Assembly (NCBI RefSeq): GCF_020991365.1
Contig: NZ_JAJLRA010000003.1
Span: 62,001 to 126,000 of the forward strand
Source: Streptacidiphilus sp. ASG 303
GTDB taxonomy: Bacteria; Actinomycetota; Actinomycetes; Streptomycetales; Streptomycetaceae
Reading direction: 5' to 3'
Length of the DNA: 64,000 nucleotides
Numbering within the stretch: position 1 is the first letter of the stretch; every line of letters begins with the position of its first letter. The notes under the pieces are model-generated. The model was not told where the DNA came from. It was given only the letters and a program-made list of their open reading frames with translations, and did no database searches. Of the stretch, positions 16,244-25,617 are shown one piece after another. The position numbers and the translations under genes were made by a program.

Positions 16244-17830
16244 TCAGGCCAGCGGCCCGGTGACGGCCTCGACGGCCTCGACCAGTCCGCCGCCCGCCAC
16301 GAGGGCGGCCGCGGCGTCCAGGTCGGGGGCGAGGAAGCGGTCCGGTCCGACGCCGCCGACCCCGGCCGCGCGGACGGCGGCCAGCGCGGCGGCGGTCGCG
16401 GGGGCCAGCGGGTCGGTGTCGCGCGAGGTGTAGGCGCTGCGGCGGATCTCCAGCGCCCGGGCGGCGGCGGTGAGCTCCACGGCGAGGACGCGGCCGAGGT
16501 TGTCCACGGCGGTGCGCAGCTTGCGGGCGGCGGACCAGCCCATGGAGACGTGGTCCTCCTGCATCGCCGACGAGGGGATGGAGTCGACCGAGGCGGGCAC
16601 CGCGAGGCGCTTGTTCTCGCTGACCAGGGCGGCCTGCGTGTACTGGGCGATCATCAGGCCGGAGTCGACGCCCGGGTCGTCGGCGAGGAACGGCGGCAGG
16701 CCGTGCGAGCGGTTGCGGTCCAGCAGCCGGTCGGTGCGGCGCTCGGCGATCGAGCCGAGGTCGGCGGCGGCGACGGCCAGGAAGTCCAGGACGTAGGCGA
16801 CGGGCGCGCCGTGGAAGTTGCCGTTGGACTCCACGCGGCCGTCGGGCAGCACCACGGGGTTGTCGACGGCGGAGGCCAGCTCGCGGTCGGCGACCAGGCG
16901 GGCGTGGTCGAGGGTGTCGCGGCCGGCGCCGGCGACCTGCGGGGCGCAGCGCACGGAGTAGGCGTCCTGGACGCGGGGCGCGTCGTCCTGGTGGTGGCCG
17001 GTGAGGCCGGACCCGGCGAGCACCTTGAGCATGTTGGCGGCGGAGGCGGCCTGGCCGGGGTGCGGGCGGATCGCGTGCAGCTCGGGGGCGAGGACCCGCT
17101 CGGTGCCGAGCAGCGCCTCCAGGGACATCGCGGCGGTGATGTCGGCGGTGGTGAAGAGGCGGGCCAGGTCGGCGCAGGCCATCACGAGCATGCCGAGCAT
17201 GCCGTCGGTGCCGTTGATGAGGGCCAGGCCCTCCTTCTCGTGCAGCTCGACGGGGGTGATGCCGGCCGCGGCGAGCAGCTCGCCGGCGGGGCGGACGGTG
17301 CCGTCGGGCCCGTACGCCTCGCCCTCGCCCATGAGGACCAGGGCGCAGTGGGAGAGCGGCGCGAGGTCGCCGGAGCAGCCGAGCGAGCCGTACTCGCGGA
17401 CGACGGGGGTGATGCCCGCGTTGAGGACGGCGGCCATGGTCCGGGCGACCAGGGGGCGGACGCCGGTGCGGCCGGAGGCGAGGGTCTTGAGCCGCAGGAA
17501 CATCAGGGCGCGGACGACCTCGGGCTCGACGGCCGGGCCCATGCCGGCGGCGTGCGAGCGGACGAGGGAGCGCTGCAGCTGGGCGCGGAGCTCGGGGCTG
17601 ATGTGGCGGACGGCGAGGGCGCCGAAGCCGGTGGAGACGCCGTAGACGGGGCGGGGCTCGGCGGCCAGGGCGTCGATGCGGGCGCGGGAGGCGGCCATCC
17701 CGTCCAGGGCCGCGGCGGAGATCTCGACCCGGGCGCCGCCGCGGGCCACGGCGAGCACGTCGTGCGCGCTGACAGAATCCTTGCCGACCGTCACCACGGT
17801 GCTCTCGCCCTCCACGGCATGCATATCCAT
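16244..17830 (-). CDS. hutH: Histidine ammonia-lyase
   Basis: 528 residues if started at ATG 17830; ATG 17824 and GTG 17836 are alternatives. The MIO prosthetic-group signature reads GSLGCSGDLAPLSH with the tripeptide C152-S153-G154, cysteine replacing the usual alanine. VYGVSTGFG around residue 62 supplies the catalytic tyrosine, and QDAYSVRCAPQV is the conserved substrate-site segment. It deaminates L-histidine to urocanate, feeding HutU at 7074-8750. No Shine-Dalgarno is seen; TTGTCA (17861-17866) and GAGAAT (17837-17842), spaced 18 bp, place the transcription start near 17830, suggesting a leaderless mRNA. A palindrome covers the start region. Confidence 0.95.
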   Translation of the reverse strand: MDMHAVEGESTVVTVGKDSVSAHDVLAVARGGARVEISAAALDGMAASRARIDALAAEPRPVYGVSTGFGALAVRHISPELRAQLQRSLVRSHAAGMGPAVEPEVVRALMFLRLKTLASGRTGVRPLVARTMAAVLNAGITPVVREYGSLGCSGDLAPLSHCALVLMGEGEAYGPDGTVRPAGELLAAAGITPVELHEKEGLALINGTDGMLGMLVMACADLARLFTTADITAAMSLEALLGTERVLAPELHAIRPHPGQAASAANMLKVLAGSGLTGHHQDDAPRVQDAYSVRCAPQVAGAGRDTLDHARLVADRELASAVDNPVVLPDGRVESNGNFHGAPVAYVLDFLAVAAADLGSIAERRTDRLLDRNRSHGLPPFLADDPGVDSGLMIAQYTQAALVSENKRLAVPASVDSIPSSAMQEDHVSMGWSAARKLRTAVDNLGRVLAVELTAAARALEIRRSAYTSRDTDPLAPATAAALAAVRAAGVGGVGPDRFLAPDLDAAAALVAGGGLVEAVEAVTGPLA

Positions 17831-17835
17831 ATGCA
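17820..17835. promoter_or_regulatory. Palindrome TGCATATCCATATGCA over the hutH start codons
   Basis: 7-bp arms with a 2-bp centre, AT-rich in a GC-rich genome, covering the three possible start codons and the predicted +1. Could be an operator for a hut repressor; the protein part is constrained only by M-D-M-H. Confidence 0.45.
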
Positions 17836-17836
17836 C

Positions 17837-17866
17837 ATTCTCATCAGGTGAATGGCAGTATGACAA
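17837..17866 (-). promoter_or_regulatory. Predicted hutH promoter
   Basis: On the minus strand TTGTCA (17861-17866) and GAGAAT (17837-17842) are separated by 18 bp. The expected start of transcription is at or next to the hutH ATG at 17830. Confidence 0.5.
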
Positions 17867-18022
17867 CCCGGCGGGGGCGCCCGGACCGGGTAAGGGGCCC
17901 GGATCGGGGGAAGGGTGCCGGACCGGGGGAGGATGGGCCGCGCAGGCGGCGGACGGCGGCGCGGGCAGCGGCACGGGCGACGGTACGGGACGGGCGACGG
18001 CGCGGGACGGACGGGTGACGGC

Positions 18023-18856
18023 ATGGGACGGGTGACGGAGCGCCGCAGGGTGGTCCGGCTGCGGGACGGGGCGAGCAGTGTGCGCCCGGACTCCCTGGCG
18101 GCCGAGGAGCCGCTGGAGATCCGGATCGGCGGTCAGCCGCTCACGGTCACCATGCGCACCCCCGGGCACGACTTCGACCTGGTGGCGGGCTTCCTGGTCT
18201 CCGAGGGGCTGCTGCACTCCGCGGACCGCCTGGCCGCGCTCCGGTACTGCGCCGGGACGGACGCGGACGGCGCCAACACGTACAACGTGGTGGACGCAGC
18301 CGTGCGCGGCGCCGCGGAGATCCCCGTCTCCCTGCACCGCAACCTCCTCACCTCCAGCGCCTGCGGCATCTGCGGCCGCGACACCGTGGACGCGGTGCGC
18401 ACCCGTTCGCACTGGGACGTCGCCGCCGACCCGGTGCGGCTGGACCCCGAGGTGCTGTACGCCCTGCCCGACCGGCTGCGCGCCGCCCAGAAGGTCTTCG
18501 ACACCACCGGCGGCCTGCACGCCGCCGGGCTCTTCACCGCCGACGGGGAGCTGCGCTGCGTGCGGGAGGACGTGGGACGGCACAACGCCGTCGACAAGGT
18601 GGTGGGGTGGGCCCTGCGGGAGGGGCTGCTGCCGCTGTCCGGGCACGTGCTGATGGTCAGCGGGCGGGCCTCCTTCGAGCTCACCCAGAAGGCGGCCATG
18701 GCCGGGATCCCCGTGCTGGCGGCCGTCTCCGCGCCCTCCGGCCTCGCCGTCGACCTCGCCGCGGAGCTGGGCCTGACCCTGGTCGGCTTCCTGCGCGGCC
18801 GGTCCGCCAACCTGTACGCGGGGGCGGAGCGCGTCACGGGCGCACCGGCGGGCTGA
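18023..18856 (+). CDS. fdhD: Formate dehydrogenase accessory sulfurtransferase FdhD
   Basis: 277 residues from ATG 18023; the region upstream in frame is low-complexity GC-rich sequence without family similarity. Visible FdhD features are the EEPLEIRIGG start, GHDFDLVAGFLVSEGLL, the paired-cysteine motif SSACGICGRDT (about residues 112-122), REDVGRHNAVDKVVGW and the C-terminal SAPSGLAVDLA segment. FdhD transfers sulfur from IscS-type desulfurases to the molybdenum cofactor of formate dehydrogenase. No formate dehydrogenase gene lies in the window. It is divergent from hutH, sharing a 192-bp gap. Confidence 0.92.
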   Translation: MGRVTERRRVVRLRDGASSVRPDSLAAEEPLEIRIGGQPLTVTMRTPGHDFDLVAGFLVSEGLLHSADRLAALRYCAGTDADGANTYNVVDAAVRGAAEIPVSLHRNLLTSSACGICGRDTVDAVRTRSHWDVAADPVRLDPEVLYALPDRLRAAQKVFDTTGGLHAAGLFTADGELRCVREDVGRHNAVDKVVGWALREGLLPLSGHVLMVSGRASFELTQKAAMAGIPVLAAVSAPSGLAVDLAAELGLTLVGFLRGRSANLYAGAERVTGAPAG

Positions 18857-19008
18857 CCCGCGGGGCGCGTGCGGGCGCGGCCCGCGCCGCGCCCGCCGCC
18901 CGGCCGCCGTGGACCCGGGCCGGACGGCCCGCCCCGGCCCACGGCCCCTCCGCACGGCCGCACGGCGGCGGGGCCGCACGCCCGGTCCCGCGCCGCGCGG
19001 CCGCCCGC

Positions 19009-20814
19009 TCAGTCCGGCGGCGAGGCCGGGCCCGACAGCGCCACGGCCACCAGCGCCCGCAGCACCGGGGCGACCCCCGCCAGCGGCAGCGTCGCCTCGT
19101 CCGCGAACAGCTCGACCAGCCAGCCCCCGGCGGCGTTGCTGCCGCCCGCCGCGACCATCCCGCGGTAGCCGCCGACCACGAGCACGGCCTCCTCCGCGGG
19201 GTCGTTGCCCGGGCTGCCGGTGCGCAGGGCGAAGGCGTCGCCGCGGACGGCCCGCTCCGTCAGCGGGTAGGAGCGCAGGTCGAAGACGGCGTCGGGGGCC
19301 TCGTTGAGGGCGCGCTGCGCCTGCGCCCCGGCGCCGGCGGGCCCCCGGGTCATCCGGTGCACCGAGTACCGCACGGTGCGCATCCGCCGGGAGCCCGGCG
19401 GCACGTAGGAGGTCCACCAGGCGACGGCGTCCAGCATCCGCGCGGCGGTCTCGGCGACGGCAGCGAGGCGGCCGGCGGTGTCGGCCGGGTGGGCGACGCG
19501 GACGGGCTGCCCCTCGACGGTGTGGCCCGCGTCCAGGACGGCGAGGACGGCCGGGATCAGCTGGGCCGGGTCGGCGCTGTGCAGGGCGCCCCGGAAGCGC
19601 CGGCGGTCGGGCCGCCGGGCGCGGCCGCCGCGGCCGGACCGCTCGGCGGAGTCGGCGAGCTGCACCACCGCGTCGGGCGACCGCCCCCGCCCGGCGACCA
19701 CGGGCTCGGCGGCGCGGGCGGCCTTGGCCCGGTACTGGGCGGCGTCCGCCAGCCGGAAGAGGCGGTCGGCGGTGGTGACCGGGCCGATGGGGTCTCCGGT
19801 GGAGGCGACGCCGCAGGCGACGCCCTCGCCCTCGCCGAGCTCCAGCGCCCGGGTGCACAGCTCCTCGGCGACGCGGACCACCTCGTCGGCGCTCTGGCCC
19901 TCGGCCAGCAGGCAGAACTCGTCGCCGCCGAGCCGGGCGGCGATGCTGCCGGGCAGGCGGGCGCCGCACAGGGAGAGCAGGCTGGCGAAACGTTCCAGCA
20001 GGCGGTCGCCGACCTCGTGGCCGTGCACGTCGTTGATCCGCTTGAGCCCGTTGACGTCGCAGACCACCAGGGAGACCACCACGCCCTCGCGGCGGTGCGC
20101 CTCCAGGGCCGCGTCCAGCCGGCCGTCCACGGCGCGCCGGTTGGCCAGGCCGGTCAGCGGGTCGGTGAAGGCCAGGCGCCGCAGGTCCTCCAGCCGCTCG
20201 GTCTGGGCCAGCCCCGCCGAGATCTGCGCCGCGACCAGGGTGGCGAAGTCCGTGTCCCCGGCGGTGAAGACCGGGCTGCCCAGGCCCCGGGCCAGGTACA
20301 GCTCCCCCCAGGCGCGGCCGTGCAGCACGATCGGCGCGACCAGGCAGGACGACCGGCCCCGGCGGCGCAGCGCGGCGGCCCGCTGACGGCTGAAGGCGGC
20401 GCCGCGCGGGGGCACCCCGGCGGGCGGCCCGGCCTCGCCGTCGTCCGCGGTCTGCACCCAGGCGCGGGGCAGCCGGCGCTGGGCGTCGAGGAAGCTGACG
20501 ATCTCGGGGAAGTCGGCCACGGGGTAGGACTCGTCCTCGGGCAGCGGCTCCTCGCCCGGCGCCAGGTCGCCGTGGTTGACCAGCACCCGCAGCCGCCCCG
20601 ACTCGCGGTCCCACACCGAGACGGCGGACATCGCCGCGCCCAGCGCCCCGCGGGCGCGGCCCGCGGCGGCCCGCACCGCCTCCAGGGGGGACTGGGCGGC
20701 GGCCATCGCCTGGGCGATCTCGACGACGGCGCGCAGCCGCGCATCCGGGTCCACCACCGCCGGGGCGTCCTCCGCCCGCTGCGCCTCGCCGCCCACGGTC
20801 TCCCTCTCTGCCAT
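19009..20814 (-). CDS. GAF-GGDEF diguanylate cyclase-like protein with C-terminal extension
   Basis: 601 residues from ATG 20814 (a TTG 12 nt upstream is also possible). A GAF-like sensor (about residues 25-205) is followed by a GGDEF domain (about 220-385) with the intact active-site motif RLGGDEFCLL and the substrate helix FTDPLTGLANRRAVD. An extra C-terminal domain of about 200 residues (TVRYSVHRM..., then VFDLRSYPLTERAV) of unknown fold follows. The intact GGDEF suggests synthesis of cyclic di-GMP, which in Streptomyces controls entry into development. I see no EAL domain. The inhibitory RxxD site is not evident before GGDEF. Confidence 0.85.
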   Translation of the reverse strand: MAERETVGGEAQRAEDAPAVVDPDARLRAVVEIAQAMAAAQSPLEAVRAAAGRARGALGAAMSAVSVWDRESGRLRVLVNHGDLAPGEEPLPEDESYPVADFPEIVSFLDAQRRLPRAWVQTADDGEAGPPAGVPPRGAAFSRQRAAALRRRGRSSCLVAPIVLHGRAWGELYLARGLGSPVFTAGDTDFATLVAAQISAGLAQTERLEDLRRLAFTDPLTGLANRRAVDGRLDAALEAHRREGVVVSLVVCDVNGLKRINDVHGHEVGDRLLERFASLLSLCGARLPGSIAARLGGDEFCLLAEGQSADEVVRVAEELCTRALELGEGEGVACGVASTGDPIGPVTTADRLFRLADAAQYRAKAARAAEPVVAGRGRSPDAVVQLADSAERSGRGGRARRPDRRRFRGALHSADPAQLIPAVLAVLDAGHTVEGQPVRVAHPADTAGRLAAVAETAARMLDAVAWWTSYVPPGSRRMRTVRYSVHRMTRGPAGAGAQAQRALNEAPDAVFDLRSYPLTERAVRGDAFALRTGSPGNDPAEEAVLVVGGYRGMVAAGGSNAAGGWLVELFADEATLPLAGVAPVLRALVAVALSGPASPPD

Positions 20815-20944
20815 CGATGGGATCAAGATTACGGCGGCTTTGCCACGATATGCCCGACCGGTGGGAGTGCGTTCGACGGGACGGAGGACACCCGGCCGCG
20901 GCGCGGGGGCGGGCGCCCGGGGGCGGGCGCGGGCGCGGCGGGGG

Positions 20945-22174
20945 TCAGCCGTGCTCGGGGCGGCGGGTGAGCAGCCAGGGCTCGACCAGGCCGAGCCCGC
21001 GCACCGGCCGGCGCCACATGGGCTGCAGGTGGAAGCGGTGCTCCGGGGCCTTCCGGTCCACGGTGTGGACGGGCCCGCCGGCGGCGACCCCGACGGCGGC
21101 GACCGTGGAGAGGGCCTCGGCGAGGCCCTCCGCCGGGGTCCCCGGGGCGGCCCCGGCGGACGGCGGCACCGCGCCCTCCCGCTCCAGGGCGGCGGCGAAC
21201 TCCCCGTCGATCAGCACGGCGTCCTTCGGCGCGATCGAGGTGAGCCGGCTGGCCAGGTTGACGGTCGTGCCGAAGACGTCGCCCATCCGGGAGGTGACCG
21301 TGCCGAAGGCCATGCCGACCCGCAGCGCGGGCATCGTGTCGTCCTTGGTCAGGGTCTCCACCAGGGCGAGGGCGATCTCCGCGGCCACGGCGGGGTCGTC
21401 GGAGACGTAGAGGATCTCGTCGCCCAGGGTCTTGATGAGCCGCCCGCCGTGGCCGGCGACCAGGTCGGCGCAGGTGGACTCGAAGGTCTCGACCAGCTCG
21501 CCGAGCTCCTCCTCCTCCAGCCGCCGGGACAGCCGGGTGAAACCCACCAGGTCGGCGAAGCCGACGGCGAGGCGTCCGCTGGTCACCTCGTCGTCCTCGG
21601 CGGCCTGGACGACGCGGCCGGTGACGGCGGCCAGCTGGCGCCGCCACACGTACACCAGGAACTCCTCCAGCTCCGGCAGGAGCAGCTGCACCAGCGGGTA
21701 GGCGACGTCGGCCCGGGAGAGGCCGGGCTCCAGCGACTGGGTGAGGCTCTCCAGGAAGGTGTCCATCTGCCACTCGGCGAGCCGGGCCGTGGTCTGGCCG
21801 GTGGAGCGCGCCACCTGGATCGCCATGGGCTCGCTGATCAGCCCCGCCTCGACGAGGCCCGCGAGGCGGCGCAGCGCGATGACGTCGGCGTCGGTGAGGG
21901 CGCGGGACTGGCCGATGTCGGGGAAGCCCATCGCCCGCCAGAAGCGGCTGGCCAGCTCCATGGGGACGTCCGCGGAGCGCGCCGCCTGGTACGGGGTGTA
22001 CCGGCGCGGCGCGTCGAGGATCAGCTGCTCCAGCCTGAGCGCGACGGTGCTCTCGTCGTCCTGCTCGTCGGGCGGGCCGGCGGGGTCGGGGTGGTCCGCC
22101 GGTCGGGGGCGGCCCGCCGGGTCCGGGTCGGGTCCGGGCAGCCGCTCCCGCGTGGTGCCGTCGTCGTCTGTCAC
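20945..22174 (-). CDS. cya: Class III adenylate cyclase
   Basis: 409 residues from GTG 22174, preceded by a weak GGGGATGGA site. The C-terminal half (about 205-380) is a class III nucleotidyl cyclase: the metal-binding FADLVGFTRLS, TLGDEILYVSDD with the second aspartate, and GTTVNLASRLTSIAP with the transition-state Asn/Arg pair. The N-terminal 200 residues (RRYTPYQAARSADVPMEL..., FWRAMGFPDIG) match the autoregulatory domain found in Rv1264-type pH-responsive mycobacterial cyclases, as I remember it. It makes cAMP, needed in Streptomyces for germination and differentiation. The gene follows the GGDEF gene on the same strand reversed, so two second-messenger enzymes sit side by side. Confidence 0.9.
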   Translation of the reverse strand: MTDDDGTTRERLPGPDPDPAGRPRPADHPDPAGPPDEQDDESTVALRLEQLILDAPRRYTPYQAARSADVPMELASRFWRAMGFPDIGQSRALTDADVIALRRLAGLVEAGLISEPMAIQVARSTGQTTARLAEWQMDTFLESLTQSLEPGLSRADVAYPLVQLLLPELEEFLVYVWRRQLAAVTGRVVQAAEDDEVTSGRLAVGFADLVGFTRLSRRLEEEELGELVETFESTCADLVAGHGGRLIKTLGDEILYVSDDPAVAAEIALALVETLTKDDTMPALRVGMAFGTVTSRMGDVFGTTVNLASRLTSIAPKDAVLIDGEFAAALEREGAVPPSAGAAPGTPAEGLAEALSTVAAVGVAAGGPVHTVDRKAPEHRFHLQPMWRRPVRGLGLVEPWLLTRRPEHG

Positions 22175-22348
22175 CGTTCCATCCCCGTGCGGTCGCCGCA
22201 CTTCTCCGCCGTCGAGCCGGGCCTCGGGCCGCGGGCTGCCGCAGTGGCCTGCCTCACACCGCCGTCCTGAGGAATGTTCGCACGGAATCACCGGGACCGG
22301 GGTATCCGGCCGCGATGCGGACCGGCGCTTCCGTGCTTCGGACGCCGG

Positions 22349-23365
22349 TCACCGCTCATCCGGTTCCGGCCCCTCCGGGCCCGCGGGCCGCACGGGCCCC
22401 TCCGGCCGCCGCGCGTCCCCCGGCCCCGGCCGCTCCCCGGGGCGGGGCGGCGGGCCCGGTTCCTCCGGCTGCGGGCGGACGTGCACGACGTCCCCGGCGC
22501 TCACCGCGTGCTCGGCGCCGTCGCCGGTCCGCACCACCAGCCGCCCGTCGCCGTCGACCGCGACCGCGCGGCCCTCCAGGGCCCGGTCGCCGGGCAGCAG
22601 CACCCGGACCCGGCGGCCGACGGTGGTGCAGCGGGCGGTGTAGGCGGGGAGCAGGCCGCTGGCCTCGGGGTCGCCGCCGGCCCGCCGCCACTCCTCGTAC
22701 AGCTCGGCGAAGGAGCGCAGCAGCGCCCGCAGCAGGGTGTCGCGGTCGGTGACGGCCGCGCCCGCGAGGGCGAGGGAGCCGGCGCCGGGCACCGGCAGTT
22801 CGGCGGCCCGCAGCGACACGTTGACGCCGATGCCGGGGACGACGGCGCCGTCGGCCAGCTCGGTGAGGACGCCGCCGAGCTTGCGCTCCTCGCCGTCCAC
22901 CGTGACCAGCAGGTCGTTGGGCCACTTCAGGCCGACCTCGACCTCGGCGATCCGGGAGAGGGCGGAGGCGGCCGCGACGCCCGCCAGCAGCGGCATCCAG
23001 CCGTACCGGTGCGGCGGCACGCCGGGGCCGGGGCGCAGCAGCAGGGAGAGGAAGAGGCCGGAGCGGGCGGGGGCGGTCCAGCGGCGGTCGAGGCGGCCGC
23101 GGCCCGCGATCTGCCGCTCGGCCACCAGCACCGCGCCCTCCTGCGCGCCGGCGCGGGCGCGCTCGGCCAGGTCGCTGTTGGTGGAGCCGGTCTCGGCGAC
23201 CACCTCCAGGGAGGTCCACAGGCCGCCGGGGGCGACCAGGGCGCGGCGCAGCCGGGCGGCGTCCAGCGGCGGCCGGTCCAGGTCGGTCCAGGGGGAGGGC
23301 CCCTCGCCGGTGAAGCCCCTGAGTCCGCTGGTGCGGCGGCGGCTGCCGCCCGTCTCGTCGCTCAC
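22349..23365 (-). CDS. birA: Biotin-[acetyl-CoA-carboxylase] ligase
   Basis: 338 residues from GTG 23365, with TAGGCT 6 nt upstream and no Shine-Dalgarno site, so probably leaderless. The biotinyl-AMP site is clear: VAETGSTNSDLAERA, then AERQIAGRGRLDRRW (the GRGR loop) and the lysine in VGLKWPNDLLV, followed by a C-terminal SH3-like part. No N-terminal helix-turn-helix is present, so it is a plain ligase and not a repressor. It attaches biotin to the carboxylase alpha subunit encoded at 28206. It is divergent from the carboxylase beta subunit gene, so ligase and substrate genes are neighbours. Confidence 0.92.
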   Translation of the reverse strand: MSDETGGSRRRTSGLRGFTGEGPSPWTDLDRPPLDAARLRRALVAPGGLWTSLEVVAETGSTNSDLAERARAGAQEGAVLVAERQIAGRGRLDRRWTAPARSGLFLSLLLRPGPGVPPHRYGWMPLLAGVAAASALSRIAEVEVGLKWPNDLLVTVDGEERKLGGVLTELADGAVVPGIGVNVSLRAAELPVPGAGSLALAGAAVTDRDTLLRALLRSFAELYEEWRRAGGDPEASGLLPAYTARCTTVGRRVRVLLPGDRALEGRAVAVDGDGRLVVRTGDGAEHAVSAGDVVHVRPQPEEPGPPPRPGERPGPGDARRPEGPVRPAGPEGPEPDER

Positions 23366-23611
23366 GGCGCCAGCCTATGCGGGCGGCCGCCGCGCCGCGG
23401 ACCCGCGGCGGACCGGCGGCGGACCTGCGGCGGCGGAAACCCGGGGGCGCCTGTGGTGCTCGCCATACTGACAACGTCCCCGTGATCGCTACGCTACGCA
23501 GTGGTAATCCTCCGCCCCGTCCCCCTTCCCGGCGGTACGGCAGCGGCCAGGGCCGACCTCTGAGCACCCACCCTCACCAGCTCACGGCGACTACCTAGGG
23601 AGAAGCGCGGG

Positions 23612-25192
23612 ATGGCCGAAGCGGAGACCGACATCCACACCACCGCGGGGAAGATCGCCGACCTGCGGCGGCGGATCGACGAGGCGGTGCACTCCGGTTC
23701 GGAGCGCGCCGTGGAGAAGCAGCACGCCAAGGGCAAGATGACCGCCCGCGAGCGGGTGGAGCAGCTGCTGGACGAGGGCTCCTTCGTGGAGTTCGACGAG
23801 TTCGCGCGCCACCGCTCGACCAACTTCGGCCAGCAGCACAACCGCCCGTACGGCGACGGCGTGGTGACCGGCTACGGCACCGTCGACGGCCGCCCGGTGG
23901 CGGTCTTCGCCCAGGACTTCACCGTCTTCGGCGGTTCGCTGGGCGAGGTCTTCGGCGAGAAGATCGTCAAGGTCATGGACTTCGCGCTGAAGACCGGCTG
24001 CCCGGTCGTCGGCATCAACGACTCCGGGGGCGCCCGCATCCAGGAGGGCGTGGCCTCGCTCGGCCTGTACGGCGAGATCTTCCGCCGCAACGTGCACGCC
24101 TCGGGCGTGGTGCCGCAGATCTCGCTGATCATGGGCCCGTGCGCGGGCGGCGCGGTATACTCCCCCGCGATCACCGACTTCGTGGTGATGGCGGACCAGA
24201 CCTCGCACATGTTCATCACCGGCCCGGACGTCATCAAGACCGTCACCGGCGAGGACGTCGGCTTCGAGGAGCTGGGCGGGGCGCGCGCCCACAGCACCAA
24301 GTCGGGCGTGGCGCACCACATGGCGTCGGACGAGAAGGAGGCCGTGGAGTACGTCAAGGCGCTCCTGTCCTACCTGCCGTCCAACAACCTGGAGGAGCCC
24401 CCGGTCTACGCGGAGGAGGCCGACCTGGCCGTCTCCGAGGAGGACCTGGAGCTGGACGCGATCGTCCCGGACTCCGCCAACCAGCCGTACGACATGCACC
24501 GGGTCATCGAGCACGTGCTGGACGACGGCGAGTTCCTGGAGACCCAGTCGCTCTTCGCCCCCAACATCGTCACCGGCTTCGGCCGGGTCGAGGGCCACGC
24601 GGTGGGCGTCGTCGCCAACCAGCCGATGCAGTTCGCCGGCTGCCTCGACATCGACGCCAGCGAGAAGGCCGCACGCTTCGTCCGCACCTGCGACGCCTTC
24701 AACATCCCGGTGCTGACCTTCGTGGACGTGCCCGGCTTCCTCCCCGGCACCGGCCAGGAGTGGGACGGCATCATCCGCCGCGGCGCCAAGCTGATCTACG
24801 CCTACGCCGAGGCGACCGTGCCGCTGATCACGGTCATCACCCGCAAGGCGTTCGGCGGCGCGTACGACGTCATGGGCTCCAAGCACCTGGGCGCCGACCT
24901 CAACCTGGCGTGGCCGACCGCGCAGATCGCGGTGATGGGCGCGCAGGGCGCGGTCAACATCCTGCACCGCCGGGAGATCGCCGAGGCCGAGGACCAGGAC
25001 GCGAGGCGGGCCGAGCTGATGGCGGACTACGAGGACACGCTCCTCAACCCGTACGTCGCCGCCGAGCGCGGCTACGTCGACGCGGTGATCCTGCCGTCGG
25101 AGACGCGGCAGCACGTCGTGAAGGGGCTGCGGGCGCTGCGGAAGAAGCGCGAGACGCTGCCGCCGAAGAAGCACGGCAACATCCCGCTCTGA
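23612..25192 (+). CDS. pccB: Acyl-CoA (propionyl-CoA type) carboxylase beta subunit, carboxyltransferase
   Basis: 526 residues; ATG 23612 follows AGGGAGAAG. The two crotonase-like halves are visible: [16 protein letters not shown] with the oxyanion region in the first and [16 protein letters not shown] in the second. The start [21 protein letters not shown] is typical. It transfers CO2 from carboxybiotin to propionyl- or acetyl-CoA, giving methylmalonyl- or malonyl-CoA for fatty acid and polyketide synthesis. A small epsilon subunit gene follows, and the biotin-bearing alpha subunit lies at 28206. Acetyl versus propionyl preference cannot be settled by eye; PccB is the likely name by synteny with S. 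coelicolor as I recall it. Confidence 0.92.
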   Translation: MAEAETDIHTTAGKIADLRRRIDEAVHSGSERAVEKQHAKGKMTARERVEQLLDEGSFVEFDEFARHRSTNFGQQHNRPYGDGVVTGYGTVDGRPVAVFAQDFTVFGGSLGEVFGEKIVKVMDFALKTGCPVVGINDSGGARIQEGVASLGLYGEIFRRNVHASGVVPQISLIMGPCAGGAVYSPAITDFVVMADQTSHMFITGPDVIKTVTGEDVGFEELGGARAHSTKSGVAHHMASDEKEAVEYVKALLSYLPSNNLEEPPVYAEEADLAVSEEDLELDAIVPDSANQPYDMHRVIEHVLDDGEFLETQSLFAPNIVTGFGRVEGHAVGVVANQPMQFAGCLDIDASEKAARFVRTCDAFNIPVLTFVDVPGFLPGTGQEWDGIIRRGAKLIYAYAEATVPLITVITRKAFGGAYDVMGSKHLGADLNLAWPTAQIAVMGAQGAVNILHRREIAEAEDQDARRAELMADYEDTLLNPYVAAERGYVDAVILPSETRQHVVKGLRALRKKRETLPPKKHGNIPL

Positions 25193-25201
25193 GCCGCCCC
25201 G

Positions 25202-25224
25202 CCGCCGGGGCCGGGCCCCGGCGG
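25202..25224 (+). terminator. Hairpin after carboxylase beta subunit gene
   Basis: CCGCCGGGG (25202-25210) pairs with CCCCGGCGG (25216-25224), 5-nt loop, starting 10 bp after the pccB stop. It may attenuate read-through into the epsilon subunit gene. Confidence 0.5.
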
Positions 25225-25340
25225 CCCGTCGTCCCGCCGCCCCCGTCCCGCCGCCTGCCCGCCCCTCGCCGGCGGGCGGCGGGCCCATCCGTCCAGGAGT
25301 GCCCCCGCGCCCCGGGGTGCCCGACGACCAGGAGTGCCCC

Positions 25341-25559
25341 ATGACCCCCGTCAAGGTGCTGCACGGGCAGCCCACCCCCGAGGAGCTGGCCGCCGTCATG
25401 GCGGTGGTCTCGGCCCGGGCCGCGGCGGCCGCGGCGGCGGCGGCCGCGCAGCGCACCGCCGGCGGCCCGGCCTCCGCCTGGGCCGACCGCGCCGCCGCCA
25501 TGCGCCGCATGCCCGCCCCCGGCCCCCACGCCTGGCGCACCTCGGGCTGGGCCCGCTGA
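25341..25559 (+). CDS. pccE: Acyl-CoA carboxylase epsilon subunit
   Basis: 72 residues; ATG 25341 is preceded by AGGAG. The protein begins with the typical VKVLHGQPTPEELAAV motif of actinobacterial AccE/PccE proteins, continues with a poly-alanine helix, and ends with a Pro/Trp-containing tail (PGPHAWRTSGWAR). Epsilon subunits bind the carboxyltransferase hexamer and stabilise the complex with the alpha subunit. It lies 148 bp downstream of the beta subunit gene, as expected for PccB-PccE pairs. Confidence 0.88.
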   Translation: MTPVKVLHGQPTPEELAAVMAVVSARAAAAAAAAAAQRTAGGPASAWADRAAAMRRMPAPGPHAWRTSGWAR

Positions 25560-25617
25560 CGCCCGGCGCCCCCGCCGGCCGTCGGCACCGCACGCCGGCG
25601 CCGCACGGCCCCCGATC

